Below, one piece after another: positions 9,201 through 18,400 of a stretch of DNA of 29,329 bases. Below the pieces are notes generated by a model that was given only the letters and a program-made list of their open reading frames with translations, did no database searches and was not told the origin of the DNA. Made by a program: the position numbers and the translations under genes. Within the stretch, counting starts at the first letter, position 1. The number at the start of each line of letters is the position of its first letter. Source of the DNA: Pleurobrachia bachei. Taxonomy: Eukaryota > Ctenophora > Tentaculata > Cydippida > Pleurobrachiidae. The stretch is taken from contig AVPN01000895.1 of NCBI GenBank assembly GCA_000695325.1, positions 1-29,329 on the forward strand. Reading direction: 5' to 3'.

Positions 9201-11082
9201 TCATTATATGGGACGGTTCGAAGAGGATAGAGCCCAAGATGGGGTGAGCTCTGTGTTTCACTTGGAAAAGGCAGCAATGTGCGGTCTTAGCACCGCTGAA
9301 TTTACACTAGGTAACTATAATTAGGAGTTGTACGTATATGTAGTAGTAACACTATTTTAGTAGTAACACTTAGGCATTTCGTAACTATAAGTAACAACTA
9401 ACAGCAGGTAACTAGAAGTAACATTGTGTTTCTATTTTATAAATCCCTAGTTTTTTGTCTACGTAATTACCAGACATTGCTTCCTTGTCTACATATGTGC
9501 CATTATTCCCCTTTTATATCTTACTTGTCTAGACTAGTCTCTATCTCACGGTTGACTGACCTTAGGCACCTGGGGTTTGTAGCATATTCTAAATATTATA
9601 ATGTATTTTACAGGTTGTCATCATCTGAACATTTACCACGACGAACTCAAGGAGCTTCAACTTAATGTAAGTTAGAGAGATAGGGAGAGAAATAGGGGTG
9701 AGAAATAGACTCTGCTCTCTATATTATAGAGAGTAGAGAGGCAGACATAGACATAATGAACTTTCTGTCGTCAAGATGACAGAAAAAAGAGAGAGAAAAG
9801 AAAGAGACAAAGAGGGAAAATATTGAAGGGCTCACAGCACCACGACTTCCACAACATATTGTATTCCCAAACCACTCAACTGTTCTAGAACGTTCTGTTG
9901 TTTAGTGTCACGTACGTAACACGCGGCGCCATTCACCCCCCACTTAGAGTACAGCGCGCGACACGCGTAAACGCGCCACCACCTGGTTGCCGTTGCGCTG
10001 GAGAGTTGGTCCCATATGACACCTCCATGTTCCAATGGAAGATTGTTCCATCTGCATTCTGCATCGTATTTACGTGTTATGTCTCATAACCCATGTACCA
10101 GAATATCAAGAAGACCATCCACGTCTCTAACATAAGCGTGTATTTTCAGGCAAACGAAGTTTCAGAAAAGATCGGTATGACATGGATGGAAAAAGCGGCA
10201 AAGCACGGAAATGTAACCGCTCTATTGACTGTTGCACAAGCGTACAAAGAGTAAGTAAATTCGCTGGGGAATGCCCGAACCAAGTGGCCAATTACCATTG
10301 AGTTTTAGATTTAGAAGCTCATTGAAGGGCAACCTGATCATCAACTATCAAGCTACTACACTACAACTGGTAGCAGGTGAGATAAACAATTAACCATCTC
10401 CTATCCTATCAGAGGTTGTTATTCAGTGGAGAAGAAGTGGAATAAATCGGAGAAATATTATCTGGCTTATCTTGATAGAACATCAGCCTCCACTGACGGT
10501 AAATATCCAACCTAATGTCACAAGTCATAAGTTTGGTGACAAAATCAAATAAGAGATCAGAGAATCCCTCCATATATGTGTGTTATGTATCATCATTTCC
10601 TAACACGTTTCCCCTCTGTCAATGCTCTGACAGGTTCCCCTAACACCCCCCCCCACTTATAGATATGGGTACGTTTGAGCCCCGTCACCAGATTCTCTCT
10701 AAGCTGGCTGAAATGTGCTGTCAGGGAGGACATGGCCTGGAACCAGACCCTAATCGGTAATTATGTACTAATTTATATAGTACGATTATTATTGATCTGA
10801 TCCTTTTCTTCTATCCGGTATCAATGATACTGATTCAGTTGGTTCTACAGCTTAACTAGAGATGTACTACATACAGATAGTATTCGATTAAATCTCCCAT
10901 ACTATAAGCTAACTCCACGTTTCCTCTCTAGAGCGGGTGAGCTATACTCCGAAGCGGCGGATTGTGCCATGTCTGCCATGAACGGTCGCCTCGCCAAGTT
11001 CAAGATGTACGATCGTCTTCTCCGAACCAGTATACACCTTACTTCTCGGAGGAAGACTCCACTCAACCTCACCTTATTGTAA
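6202..11082 (+). CDS. EEF2K: eukaryotic elongation factor 2 kinase (eEF2K), C-terminal ten exons; N-terminal exons not visible
   Basis: eEF2K is the Ca2+/calmodulin-dependent alpha-kinase that phosphorylates eEF2 and slows translation elongation. Exons: 6202-6411, 7835-7929, 8201-8290, 8470-8661, 9178-9310, 9614-9666, 10150-10250, 10413-10498, 10663-10756, 10932-11082 (TAA at 11080). All are GT-AG and the phases join without conflict into about 400 residues. The first exon begins GVGDIYTDPQIHT, the conserved alpha-kinase end motif, followed by GMALFFNSHRCNVVC with the zinc ligands (H-x-C-x3-C) and KFDLT. Exons 2-4 are a Ser-rich linker. Exon 4 ends ATILGQ and exon 5 begins IHFDLAVYHYMGRFEED, the start of the Sel1-like helical repeats. 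The last exons read GGHGLEPDPNRAGELYSEAA and MSAMNGRLAKF, matching the eEF2-docking C-terminus, but end in a longer tail (RRKTPLNLTLL) than the vertebrate form. The first exon opens in mid codon after an acceptor, so upstream exons are required. None lies between here and BHMT. Confidence 0.92.
6412..7834 (+). other. large EEF2K intron (1.4 kb)
   Basis: The longest intron of this gene. Its middle (about 7069-7634) is more CpG-rich than the rest and is flanked by a short inverted repeat, noted separately. The remainder is AT-rich with no exon, RNA gene or clear repeat that I can support. Open frames at 7137-7409 (minus) and 7419-7691 (plus) show no recognisable protein. Confidence 0.6.
7069..7634. 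mobile_element. possible non-autonomous DNA transposon in EEF2K intron
   Basis: The left end GTGTATACACTTTTCC (about 7071) and the reverse complement of the right end (about 7619-7634) share TGTATACACTTTT, then diverge, with partial likeness in the next ten bases including GCGCG. A further GTGTATACTTG lies at 7216. The interior is CpG-rich and unlike the surrounding AT-rich intron. I could not find a convincing target-site duplication, so this is a candidate only. No transposase is encoded. Confidence 0.3.
9105..9177 (+). repeat. duplicated acceptor of EEF2K exon 5
   Basis: The sequence CCCCTCTCCCTCTCAGAT followed by an exon-like start occurs at 9109-9126 and again at 9162-9179, 53 bp apart. 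The downstream copy is the real acceptor, because only it joins in frame with exon 4 and codes IHFDLAVYHYMG. The upstream copy codes IQFDLPLT and would shift the frame. Confidence 0.75.
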
Positions 11083-11410
11083 CTCTACTTTAACGCCCTG
11101 TTTCTAGACCAAGTAGAGCGGGTCTAATGCCCATATATGGACAGACTGTTGTTTTGTTCAAACAGAACCTGGCAAACAGACTGTGTGTCTAAATATGGGC
11201 ATTGAATTCAAAGAGACTGTGACAGAAACACCAACAGAAAGTTTGGTGCAGACTAAAAGAGAACAAAAGTTTAAAAGAGAGTAGAGAACTTTGGATTTGA
11301 AGGTGAAAACTGTGTAAAAATTGTTTTACTTTTAATAAGAATTTTAATTATAATTATATCCGTGTTTCATGTTTTTCTGTGGCCCGGGCTGTGATCGGGT
11401 GTCGGGATCG
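11083..11410 (+). other. EEF2K 3' flank with imperfect inverted repeat
   Basis: After the stop codon, AATGCCCATAT (11126-11136) is mirrored by ATATGGGCATT (11193-11203), with ACAGACTG-like sequence inside both arms, giving a hairpin of about 78 nt that would sit in the 3' UTR. A T- and A-rich stretch with AATAAG (11333) follows, but no canonical AATAAA was found. Confidence 0.45.
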
Positions 11411-11494
11411 TGCCGTTAGGCTGCCACGATTACGGACATGCTGGTTATCCAAAGAAGCGACACATATGAGCTACGAGTTCTGCTTATCTCTAAT

Positions 11495-11630
11495 TGGGTC
11501 GCCTACTCCATTGGTCGGTGTTCCTGGAGCCCTTGTCAGCGCCAAACAGCTGCATTGATCGGATGTGCGCGCCAAAATGAAAATGCTGCTTTGGTGAGTT
11601 TTATTGCGGAAACTGTTTCGCGCCTTCCAG
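11495..11630. promoter_or_regulatory. CpG-rich, promoter-like cluster with CCAAT and E2F motifs
   Basis: The stretch holds an ATTGG (inverted CCAAT) in CTCCATTGGTCGG near 11510, TTTGGCGC (as GCGCCAAA) near 11540 and again near 11570, and TTTCGCGC near 11620. All three GC motifs fit the E2F consensus. A short ATGAAAATGCTGCTTTG followed by a good donor GTGAGT (about 11577-11600) could be a first coding exon, but no downstream exon was recognised. It may instead be part of an inserted repeat. Confidence 0.25.
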
Positions 11631-11795
11631 GGTATGACAAGTGGACGAACTGTCTGCAGGCCGCGTCCACTCTGTTTTGGTTCTCAGATCGGGTTGGTAT
11701 CGAAGACACCTCACACTCTGTCGGAGCTACCACCACAGCGGACGAGTTAAATGGAAAACAAAAAGGACTCAAGCGTCATATGTTTCTGAGTTACC

Positions 11796-11894
11796 CATAG
11801 CTCAACCCTTGACGAGACCAGGAGGTTTTTTGGGTTTTGGGGAAAACATGAAACCTTTGTTGCAACTCGTGGTCTCGTCAAGGATTGAGCTATG
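11796..11894. repeat. 25-bp inverted repeat, 99-bp hairpin element
   Basis: CATAGCTCAACCCTTGACG and the following AGACCA (11796-11820) pair with 11870-11894 at 24 of 25 positions, leaving a 49-nt loop that is G- and T-rich on the left. This is the form of a tiny fold-back transposon or a transcribed hairpin. No target-site duplication is evident. Confidence 0.7.
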
Positions 11895-11989
11895 TGTTCC
11901 ACAGTAACGACAGATGTAACAACATTGATCGAAAAAGAAAGAAATGTTCCTCACTTCCTGTCAACCGCTGCCCGATACGATGGGACCTG

Positions 11990-13516
11990 CATCGTATTGG
12001 AAACAAAATAGGTCCTGCATGCTTGGAGCGACTAACGCGGGAGACGGTCTATTTTTCACCACCCCTAGGGAGCCATTCCAATCATTCACCCATAGTGTCG
12101 GCCAAATCGCTTATGCGATTATCCAGTCGACCTGATATTATACGAAAAGGATTCATTCGGCATTCCATCGCTTTTCTGATCATTCTAGAATGCCTATAAA
12201 CAGCCCAATTCGTCATCGGGCTGAAGAAGTCATGATAGTACGACATGATACCCCTAATAACATGCCCCCCTCCCCCTCCCCCCTTAGATAGTGATACACT
12301 GATACTCCAAAATGAAGGGGACGAGGGAGGAGAAAGAGACAGAGATAGTCATAGAGAGAGAGATAGAAAGATAGAGATAGAAATAGAGAGGGAGAAAACT
12401 CTGCTTCTGATGATCTGCATACTTTGAGTCTCCTTGTGACGTTTTATTGGCGACCTCAATCAACCCCTTGTCCTCGTTTCACTATAACAATTGTGGTGAT
12501 GCTTCATATCAGTTAAATCTTGTTAAAAAGGTAGTTCAACCACCATCACAAGTTGTTCCGTGTCGACTTTCATACTTGATCAGAATATAAAGTCTGTGAA
12601 AAATCGACATGCACAGCTCAGAGAGACGTACAGAGCAGTTGTGGCAAGCACTGGTCAGTGTGTATAATCCACCGCTCATGGGTTCTCTCTTTCTCCAACT
12701 CTCTTTCTCCAACTCTCTTTCTCCAACTCTCTTTCTCCAACTCTCTTTCTCCAACTCTCTTTCTCCAACTCTCTTTCTCCAACTCTCTTTCTCCAACTCA
12801 TCGTATTGGAAACAAAATAGGTCCTGCATGCTTGGAGCGACTAACGCGGGAGACGGTCTATTTTTCACCACCCCTAGGGAGCCAATCATTCACCCATAGT
12901 GTCGGCCAAATCGCTTATGCGATTATCCAGTCGACCTGATATTATACGAAAAGGATTCATTCGGCATTCCATCGCTTTTCTGATCATTCTAGAATGCCTT
13001 TAAACAGCCCAATTCGTCATCGGGCTGAAGAAGTCATGATAGTACGACATGATACCCCTAATAACATGCCCCCCTCCCCCCTTAGATAGTGATACACTAT
13101 CAATACTCCAAAATGAAGGGGACGAGGGAGGAGAAAGAGACAGAGATAGTCATAGAGAGAGAGATAGAAAGATAGAGATAGAAATAGAGAGGGAGAAAAC
13201 TCTGCTTCTGATGATCTGCATACTTTGAGTCTCCTTGTGACGTTTTATTGGCGACCTCAATCAACCCCTTGTCCTCGTTTCACTATAACAATTGTGGTGA
13301 TGCTTCATATCAGTTAAATCTTGTTAAAAAGGTAGTTCAACCACCATCACAAGTTGTTCCGTGTCGACTTTCATACTTGATCAGAATATAAAGTCTGTGA
13401 AAAATCGACATGCACAGCTCAGAGAGACGTACAGAGCAGTTGTGGCAAGCACTGGTCAGTGTGTATAATCCACCGCTCATGGGTTACTCTCTTTCTCCAA
13501 CTCTCTTTCTCCAACT
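11990..13516. repeat. tandem segmental duplication, two copies of about 0.7-0.8 kb
   Basis: Copy 1 (11990-12798) and copy 2 (12799 to about 13516) are nearly identical. The differences seen are small: a 6-bp indel near the start, a 6-bp indel in the C-rich stretch, the bases around ATACACT, one A/T change in CTATAAACAG, and the length of a microsatellite at the end. Both contain a CpG-bearing left part, a C-run, an AGAGATAG purine tract, and an AT-rich right part. No coding potential is convincing. The near identity indicates a recent event. Confidence 0.93.
12684..12797. repeat. 14-bp microsatellite (TCTCTTTCTCCAAC)n
   Basis: About eight copies close the first segment of the tandem duplication, while the second segment ends in only about two copies (13487-13515). 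The array therefore lies exactly at the duplication joint. The open frames across it, with ELEKESWRKRVG-like repeats, are by-products. Confidence 0.9.
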
Positions 13517-15486
13517 CTCTTACTTCATTCCCCTCATTCACTGATCTCTGTTCCTTAATCCCAAGCAATATTATATTTTGCGTTTTGTCGTACATTTGAG
13601 GTCACTACTTTTTGTTAGCTTTGCCTTGCTCGACCCTGTTTCACCTTGGTAACGAAATCCCCCCCCCCCCAACGCACTAAGGTCGCGAGGCTTTAGAGGG
13701 GACAACAACGTTCGCTTTTGCCCTCTGATTTAATTTTCAATCGCAAAATTATATTCTTGTTTATTTTATTCCGGTAATTCGGAAATCGGAATACGATTGT
13801 AAAATTCTCATTGGTGAAATTGATGAATCAAACAAGGATCAGTCAAACCGTGTCTAACTGTTTCTCTATCAAAGGCCCTAACCTAATTGGTATGATATCA
13901 TGTATGTTTCTAGCCACTGCATCCGTTTAATACATGACAATGTCGTCCTTGGATTTCTCTCTTTCTATTGCTGTATATTTGATGAAGTGCTCGAATTCGA
14001 TCCTGCTTGATGTCGCTACAATTAGTTAATTGGTAAACTTCGTCTAGCTCTAACCCCCTCCTCTAGCTAGCTCTCGCATTTTCTTTCTCTCCACGGTTCT
14101 ATCCATTGTCTAAGTGCTACTCTTAAAATTACGATCAAAGTAGGTTCTTTACCTCCCGCTGCTGCAGTAGCCTAGAACATAAATCATAACATGATCTAAC
14201 ATCCCAAATTCAGAAAAGGTTTAGTACTGGACGTTTGTCCGACTAAATAACTCGCGTGACGTCAGAATGACCTCATCGGTCATGTGACTGCATATATTTT
14301 CAGTTCCCTCACATGTCTTTTACCCTCCCGAGGCTAAGGGCATATCCGTTTTATGCATGTTTTTTCTCGTATATCGGCCTTGTCTTGTTCGATCATCTCT
14401 GATCTCTCCGGGGGGTTTGAACAAAACAAATAGATGCCCTGAAAATCAGGGATTTAACGGCTCTGAAAATCATGAGGGATAAAGTTTATGCCAATTCATC
14501 CTAACAGTGTTTATTTAGAATCTTCCTAGTTATTCGCTACACACCCACACTCCTTTCTTCAACCTTCTCGAGGACCAGCGATTCCCTCTCTTTGACTGGT
14601 GTAATTGTATCACATATTCACATTTTCCAAAACTATTCTTTCGTGATTCGTCCTAGTCATTGCTTTCGACTACTTTTGTTTCAAGGCTTGTATAGCGTGT
14701 TATTATAGCATTCTTTTGCTTGAGAAATACGAGTCACGTTCATTGAAGGAGCTGGATTAGATCATTTAGAAATCGGAGGAGGAGAATAGTTTTGAGATGT
14801 TACCATGGACACGAGCGTCTTGGGTGAGCCTAGTAAACTTGAGTCGTCTGACAAGGTGTCCGGGGCCTTACTTCGCACGAAATAAAGTATGAACAATTCA
14901 AGCGTAATGCGTATGCACCACCTTGAACCCAGTTTGGTTTCCCCTTCCGCACGGCTAAGTTTGCTTACGACTACAGGCTGTAGTACAGCTCTTGTAGTAA
15001 TGTAGTAGCTAAGTAGCATTGAATCAAAGTTTGATTGGTCGTCTAATTGATTGGCGATTGGTGATTTGATTGAAGGTGAACGTAATTCAATCAACCAATC
15101 AAGGCATCCCTCAATTTCGTCATTGACGAAGGATATTGAATCAGGGATATCATAATAGACGTTCAGAGGGAAGTCATTCGGATTAGGGGCCTCATACAAG
15201 ACACTGTTTACATAGGCCACTTCGATGTAATATTACACACGCACTGCAGTTTTAGCTTAAATTTCCCTGATTTCGTGTACTTGTGTCCCCTCAGTTGTTC
15301 TATATTTCTCTTTTAGTAAACCATCTGATACATTGTTAATTTTTGTCTAGTTTTATTCAATTTTACCCAAACTCTTCCTTTAGTGACACATTTCAAACAC
15401 CCAAACTCTTACTTTAGTGACACAGTTAGAAAACGCGAAACAACCAGCCAGCTTTGAGAGCTAGGCTTGGAGTGCCCCTTCAGCCT
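13517..15486. other. intergenic region, no gene recognised with confidence
   Basis: About 2 kb of mixed AT-rich sequence with a C-run at 13661-13671 and a TGACGTCA-like site near 14258. A 26-37 bp direct repeat (ACCCAAACTCTT, CTTTAGTGACACA) occurs twice at about 15364-15425, just upstream of the receptor gene's first exon. One 152-codon minus-strand frame is listed separately. No tRNA or other RNA gene was seen. Confidence 0.6.
14762..15220 (-). CDS. doubtful minus-strand open frame, 153 codons
   Basis: The frame has no ATG at its 5' end (it opens with GTG after an upstream in-frame TAA), so it would have to be an internal exon. Its first part (AYVNSVLYEAPNPND, LNVYYDIPDSISF) and last part (SDDSSLLGSPKTL, SQNYSPPPISK) look like a real cytoplasmic tail with tyrosine motifs, but the middle (RSRWCIRITLELF-like composition) does not. 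No good acceptor lies just before it. No family is recognised. It could be a decayed exon or chance. Confidence 0.18.
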   Translation of the reverse strand: MAYVNSVLYEAPNPNDFPLNVYYDIPDSISFVNDEIEGCLDWLIELRSPSIKSPIANQLDDQSNFDSMLLSYYITTRAVLQPVVVSKLSRAEGETKLGSRWCIRITLELFILYFVRSKAPDTLSDDSSLLGSPKTLVSMVTSQNYSPPPISK

Positions 15487-18400
15487 ATGCTTTACGTTCT
15501 AGCGAGTCTACTCGTCCTATCCGATGTAGGTGTTTAGCAGCTAAATCTGTATCTACTTGTTATGTAACAAGTAAAGACCATTGTTATATTAGCGTGTCTA
15601 AAATACTAGATGTCTCAAAAGTATCTGTCTAAAATACATAGCACTTAAATATGTTCATTAATTACTGGTTACACACGTTTTGTTTTCATTGCAGGTAACA
15701 GCGGGACTGCAAGAAGATGTGTGTAGGGACCAGGTGACTCAGATAAACAATGTCCAGGATTCGTGCCTTAGAAACCTACTTAGCCCAAAACTATGGTAAT
15801 ACTTACATGCTTTTATTTGCTTAATAGTTGATTTGTGATTGATTAACTTTTTACTTTTTAGACTGATTATATGTGGGATCAGAATTATGTTAGCCATTTA
15901 GAGATTGTATCGTTTTTAAACCAGTATATTTTCTCTACAGGTACAGTTTTGGTCCCGATATAGCGATATCAGAGGATCCTTGTGATGGAAAACTCCATAC
16001 TACCTCTAGTCATCCAAGCAGTTATGAAGGTACACTTAACTCGGCATTTTAGTTTTAAAACCACTAGAACATAATTTATATAGCTAGTAGTAGTATGCAT
16101 GTTCTGCTTATCATACTAGTCCTGCTCATGCTAGTCCTGCTACATACTGTAGTGCGTGAAAGTCCAACATGATATGTTTTGCAGAAACATTATACATGCA
16201 TGACAGAGGCCGGATATAATATATAACACACCATGAACATGTTTTCAGATGGTTATACTACCCTCAAACTAGTGGATAGCAGATCCGATAAAGATGGTAT
16301 AACTGCTGAGGTTGTTTTGTGCAGATATGGATATGCATACAGGTTTGTTTTAACCCAAGAAGAGGTATGTCACACTCTTTCTCGCATGGAGCGATTAGAG
16401 TGATAATCATGCATCATGATAGGGAAGGGTGGATCACAATTGAAGTCGGCAAATACCACATGCCAGTCGTTGCGTTCTTCAGAACAATTATACAATCGGT
16501 GAAACTTTTAAAACACGGTTCTCTTTTGACACACCCCATTTTCTGCAGGTTTACCAGTGTACCTGACTGCGACCAACGACTCTGCTTAGTCTGCTCCTTA
16601 CATGAACAAATTGAGGAAGATCCTCCGGTGACGAACTTAGTGAGGAATCGTCGTCATGCGAATGACCATACACATTCTTCTTCCCCGACCTCCTACGCAT
16701 CGACTTCCTCCTCCTATACAACACCACCCCAATCTACAACAGAGGCTCAGAATAGAACAATTGAACCTCGCAAGTTAACAACTGATAAAAATGCAACGAC
16801 GTCATTTACAACCGAGCAAAATGCAACGTCGTCGTATACAACTGAGTATAATGTTACCTCTCCCTTTACAACTCAGCAAAATGCAACGTCAAGTCAGACT
16901 CTAACGTCAGTAACGACGTCTTTTACAACAGAAGCCAGGAATCAGACGGATTCCCAAAATATCACAAGCTCTTTTACTACTGAGCAAAATGCGACGTCGT
17001 CTTTTACAACTGAGCAAAATGCGACGTCGTCTTTTACAACACAGCAAAATGCGACGTCAAGTCAAACTCCAACCTCAGTGACGACGTCTTTTACAACAGA
17101 AGCCAGGAATCAGACGGATCCCCAAAATATCACAAGCTCTCCAATGACAACGTCTCAAACCGAAAAGCCGACGTCAACCGCGACTCCAACGTCAGTAACG
17201 TCGTCTTTTACAACAGAAGGGCGAAACCAAACGGATCTCCAAAACATCACAAGCTCTCCGATCACAACATCTCAAACTGATGAACCAACTTCGACAGCAA
17301 CCCCAACGTCAGTAACGTCTTCCTATACCACCGAGCAAAATGAAAAGTCGTCTTTCACGACTCAGCAAAATGCGACGTCGTCTTTCACAACTCAGCAAAA
17401 TGCGACGTCAAGTCAAACTCCAACCTCAGTAACGACGTCTTTTACAACAGAAGCCAGGAATCAGACGGATCCGCAAAACATCACAAGCTCTTTTATAACG
17501 ACGTCGCCATTTACTACTGAGCAAAATGCGACGTCAAGTCAAACTCCAACCTCAGTTACGTCGTCTTTTACAACAGAAGCCAGGAATCAGACTGATCCTC
17601 AAAACATCACAAGCTCTCCGATAACAACATCTCAAACGGATGAACCGACGTCAACAGCAACCCCAACATCAGTGACTTCGTCGTTTACAACTGAGCAAAG
17701 TACTACGTCGTCTTTTACTACTCAGCAAAATGCGACGTCTCCCTTTACAACTGAGCAAAATGCGACGTCAAGTCAAACTCCAACCTCAGTAACGACTTCT
17801 TTTACAACAGAAGCCAAAAATCAGACGGATTCCCAAAATATCACAAGCTCTTTTACCACCGAGCAAAATGCGACGTCGTCTTTTACAACTCAGCAAAATG
17901 CAACGTCAAGTCAGACTCCAACTTCAGTAACGTCTTCTTTTACAACAGAAGCCAGGAACCAAACCGATCCTCAAAATATCACAAGCTCTTCGATGACAAC
18001 AGAGTCATTTACAACTGAACAAAATGCGACGTCATCAGCAACACCAACGTCAGTAACGTCGTCTTTTACAACTGAGCAAAATGCAACGTCGTCTTTCACG
18101 ACTGAGCAAAATGCCACGTCATCTTTTACAACTCAGCAAAATGCGACGTCAAGTCAAACCCCAACTTCAATAACGTCTTCTTTTACAACGGAAGCCAGGA
18201 ATCAGACCGATCCCCAAAACATCACGAGCTCTCCGATCACGACGTCTCAAACGGATGAACCAACGTCTACCGCGACCCCAACCTCAGTAACGTCGTCTTT
18301 TACAACTGAAGGGCGGAATCAGACGGATCCTCAAAACATCACAAGCTCTCCGATCACGACGTCTCAAACCGAAAAACCGACGTCAACGGCAACCCCAACT

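Noticed and set aside
9883-9895. TTCTAGAACGTTC, a perfect heat-shock element
   Set aside because: A lone three-unit match inside an intron, not near a promoter; chance cannot be excluded.
11438-11907. Overlapping frames of 78-120 codons on both strands
   Set aside because: Composition is not protein-like, there is no family match, and they overlap a hairpin repeat and a CpG patch.
12536-12889. Open frame with ELEKESWRKRVG repeats
   Set aside because: It is the 14-bp microsatellite read in frame, with no coding context.
16319-16548. Reading the brush exon as starting near 16319
   Set aside because: That start is a GTG in the wrong frame for the preceding exon; the acceptor at 16546-16548 joins the true frames, and the intervening sequence is an intron.
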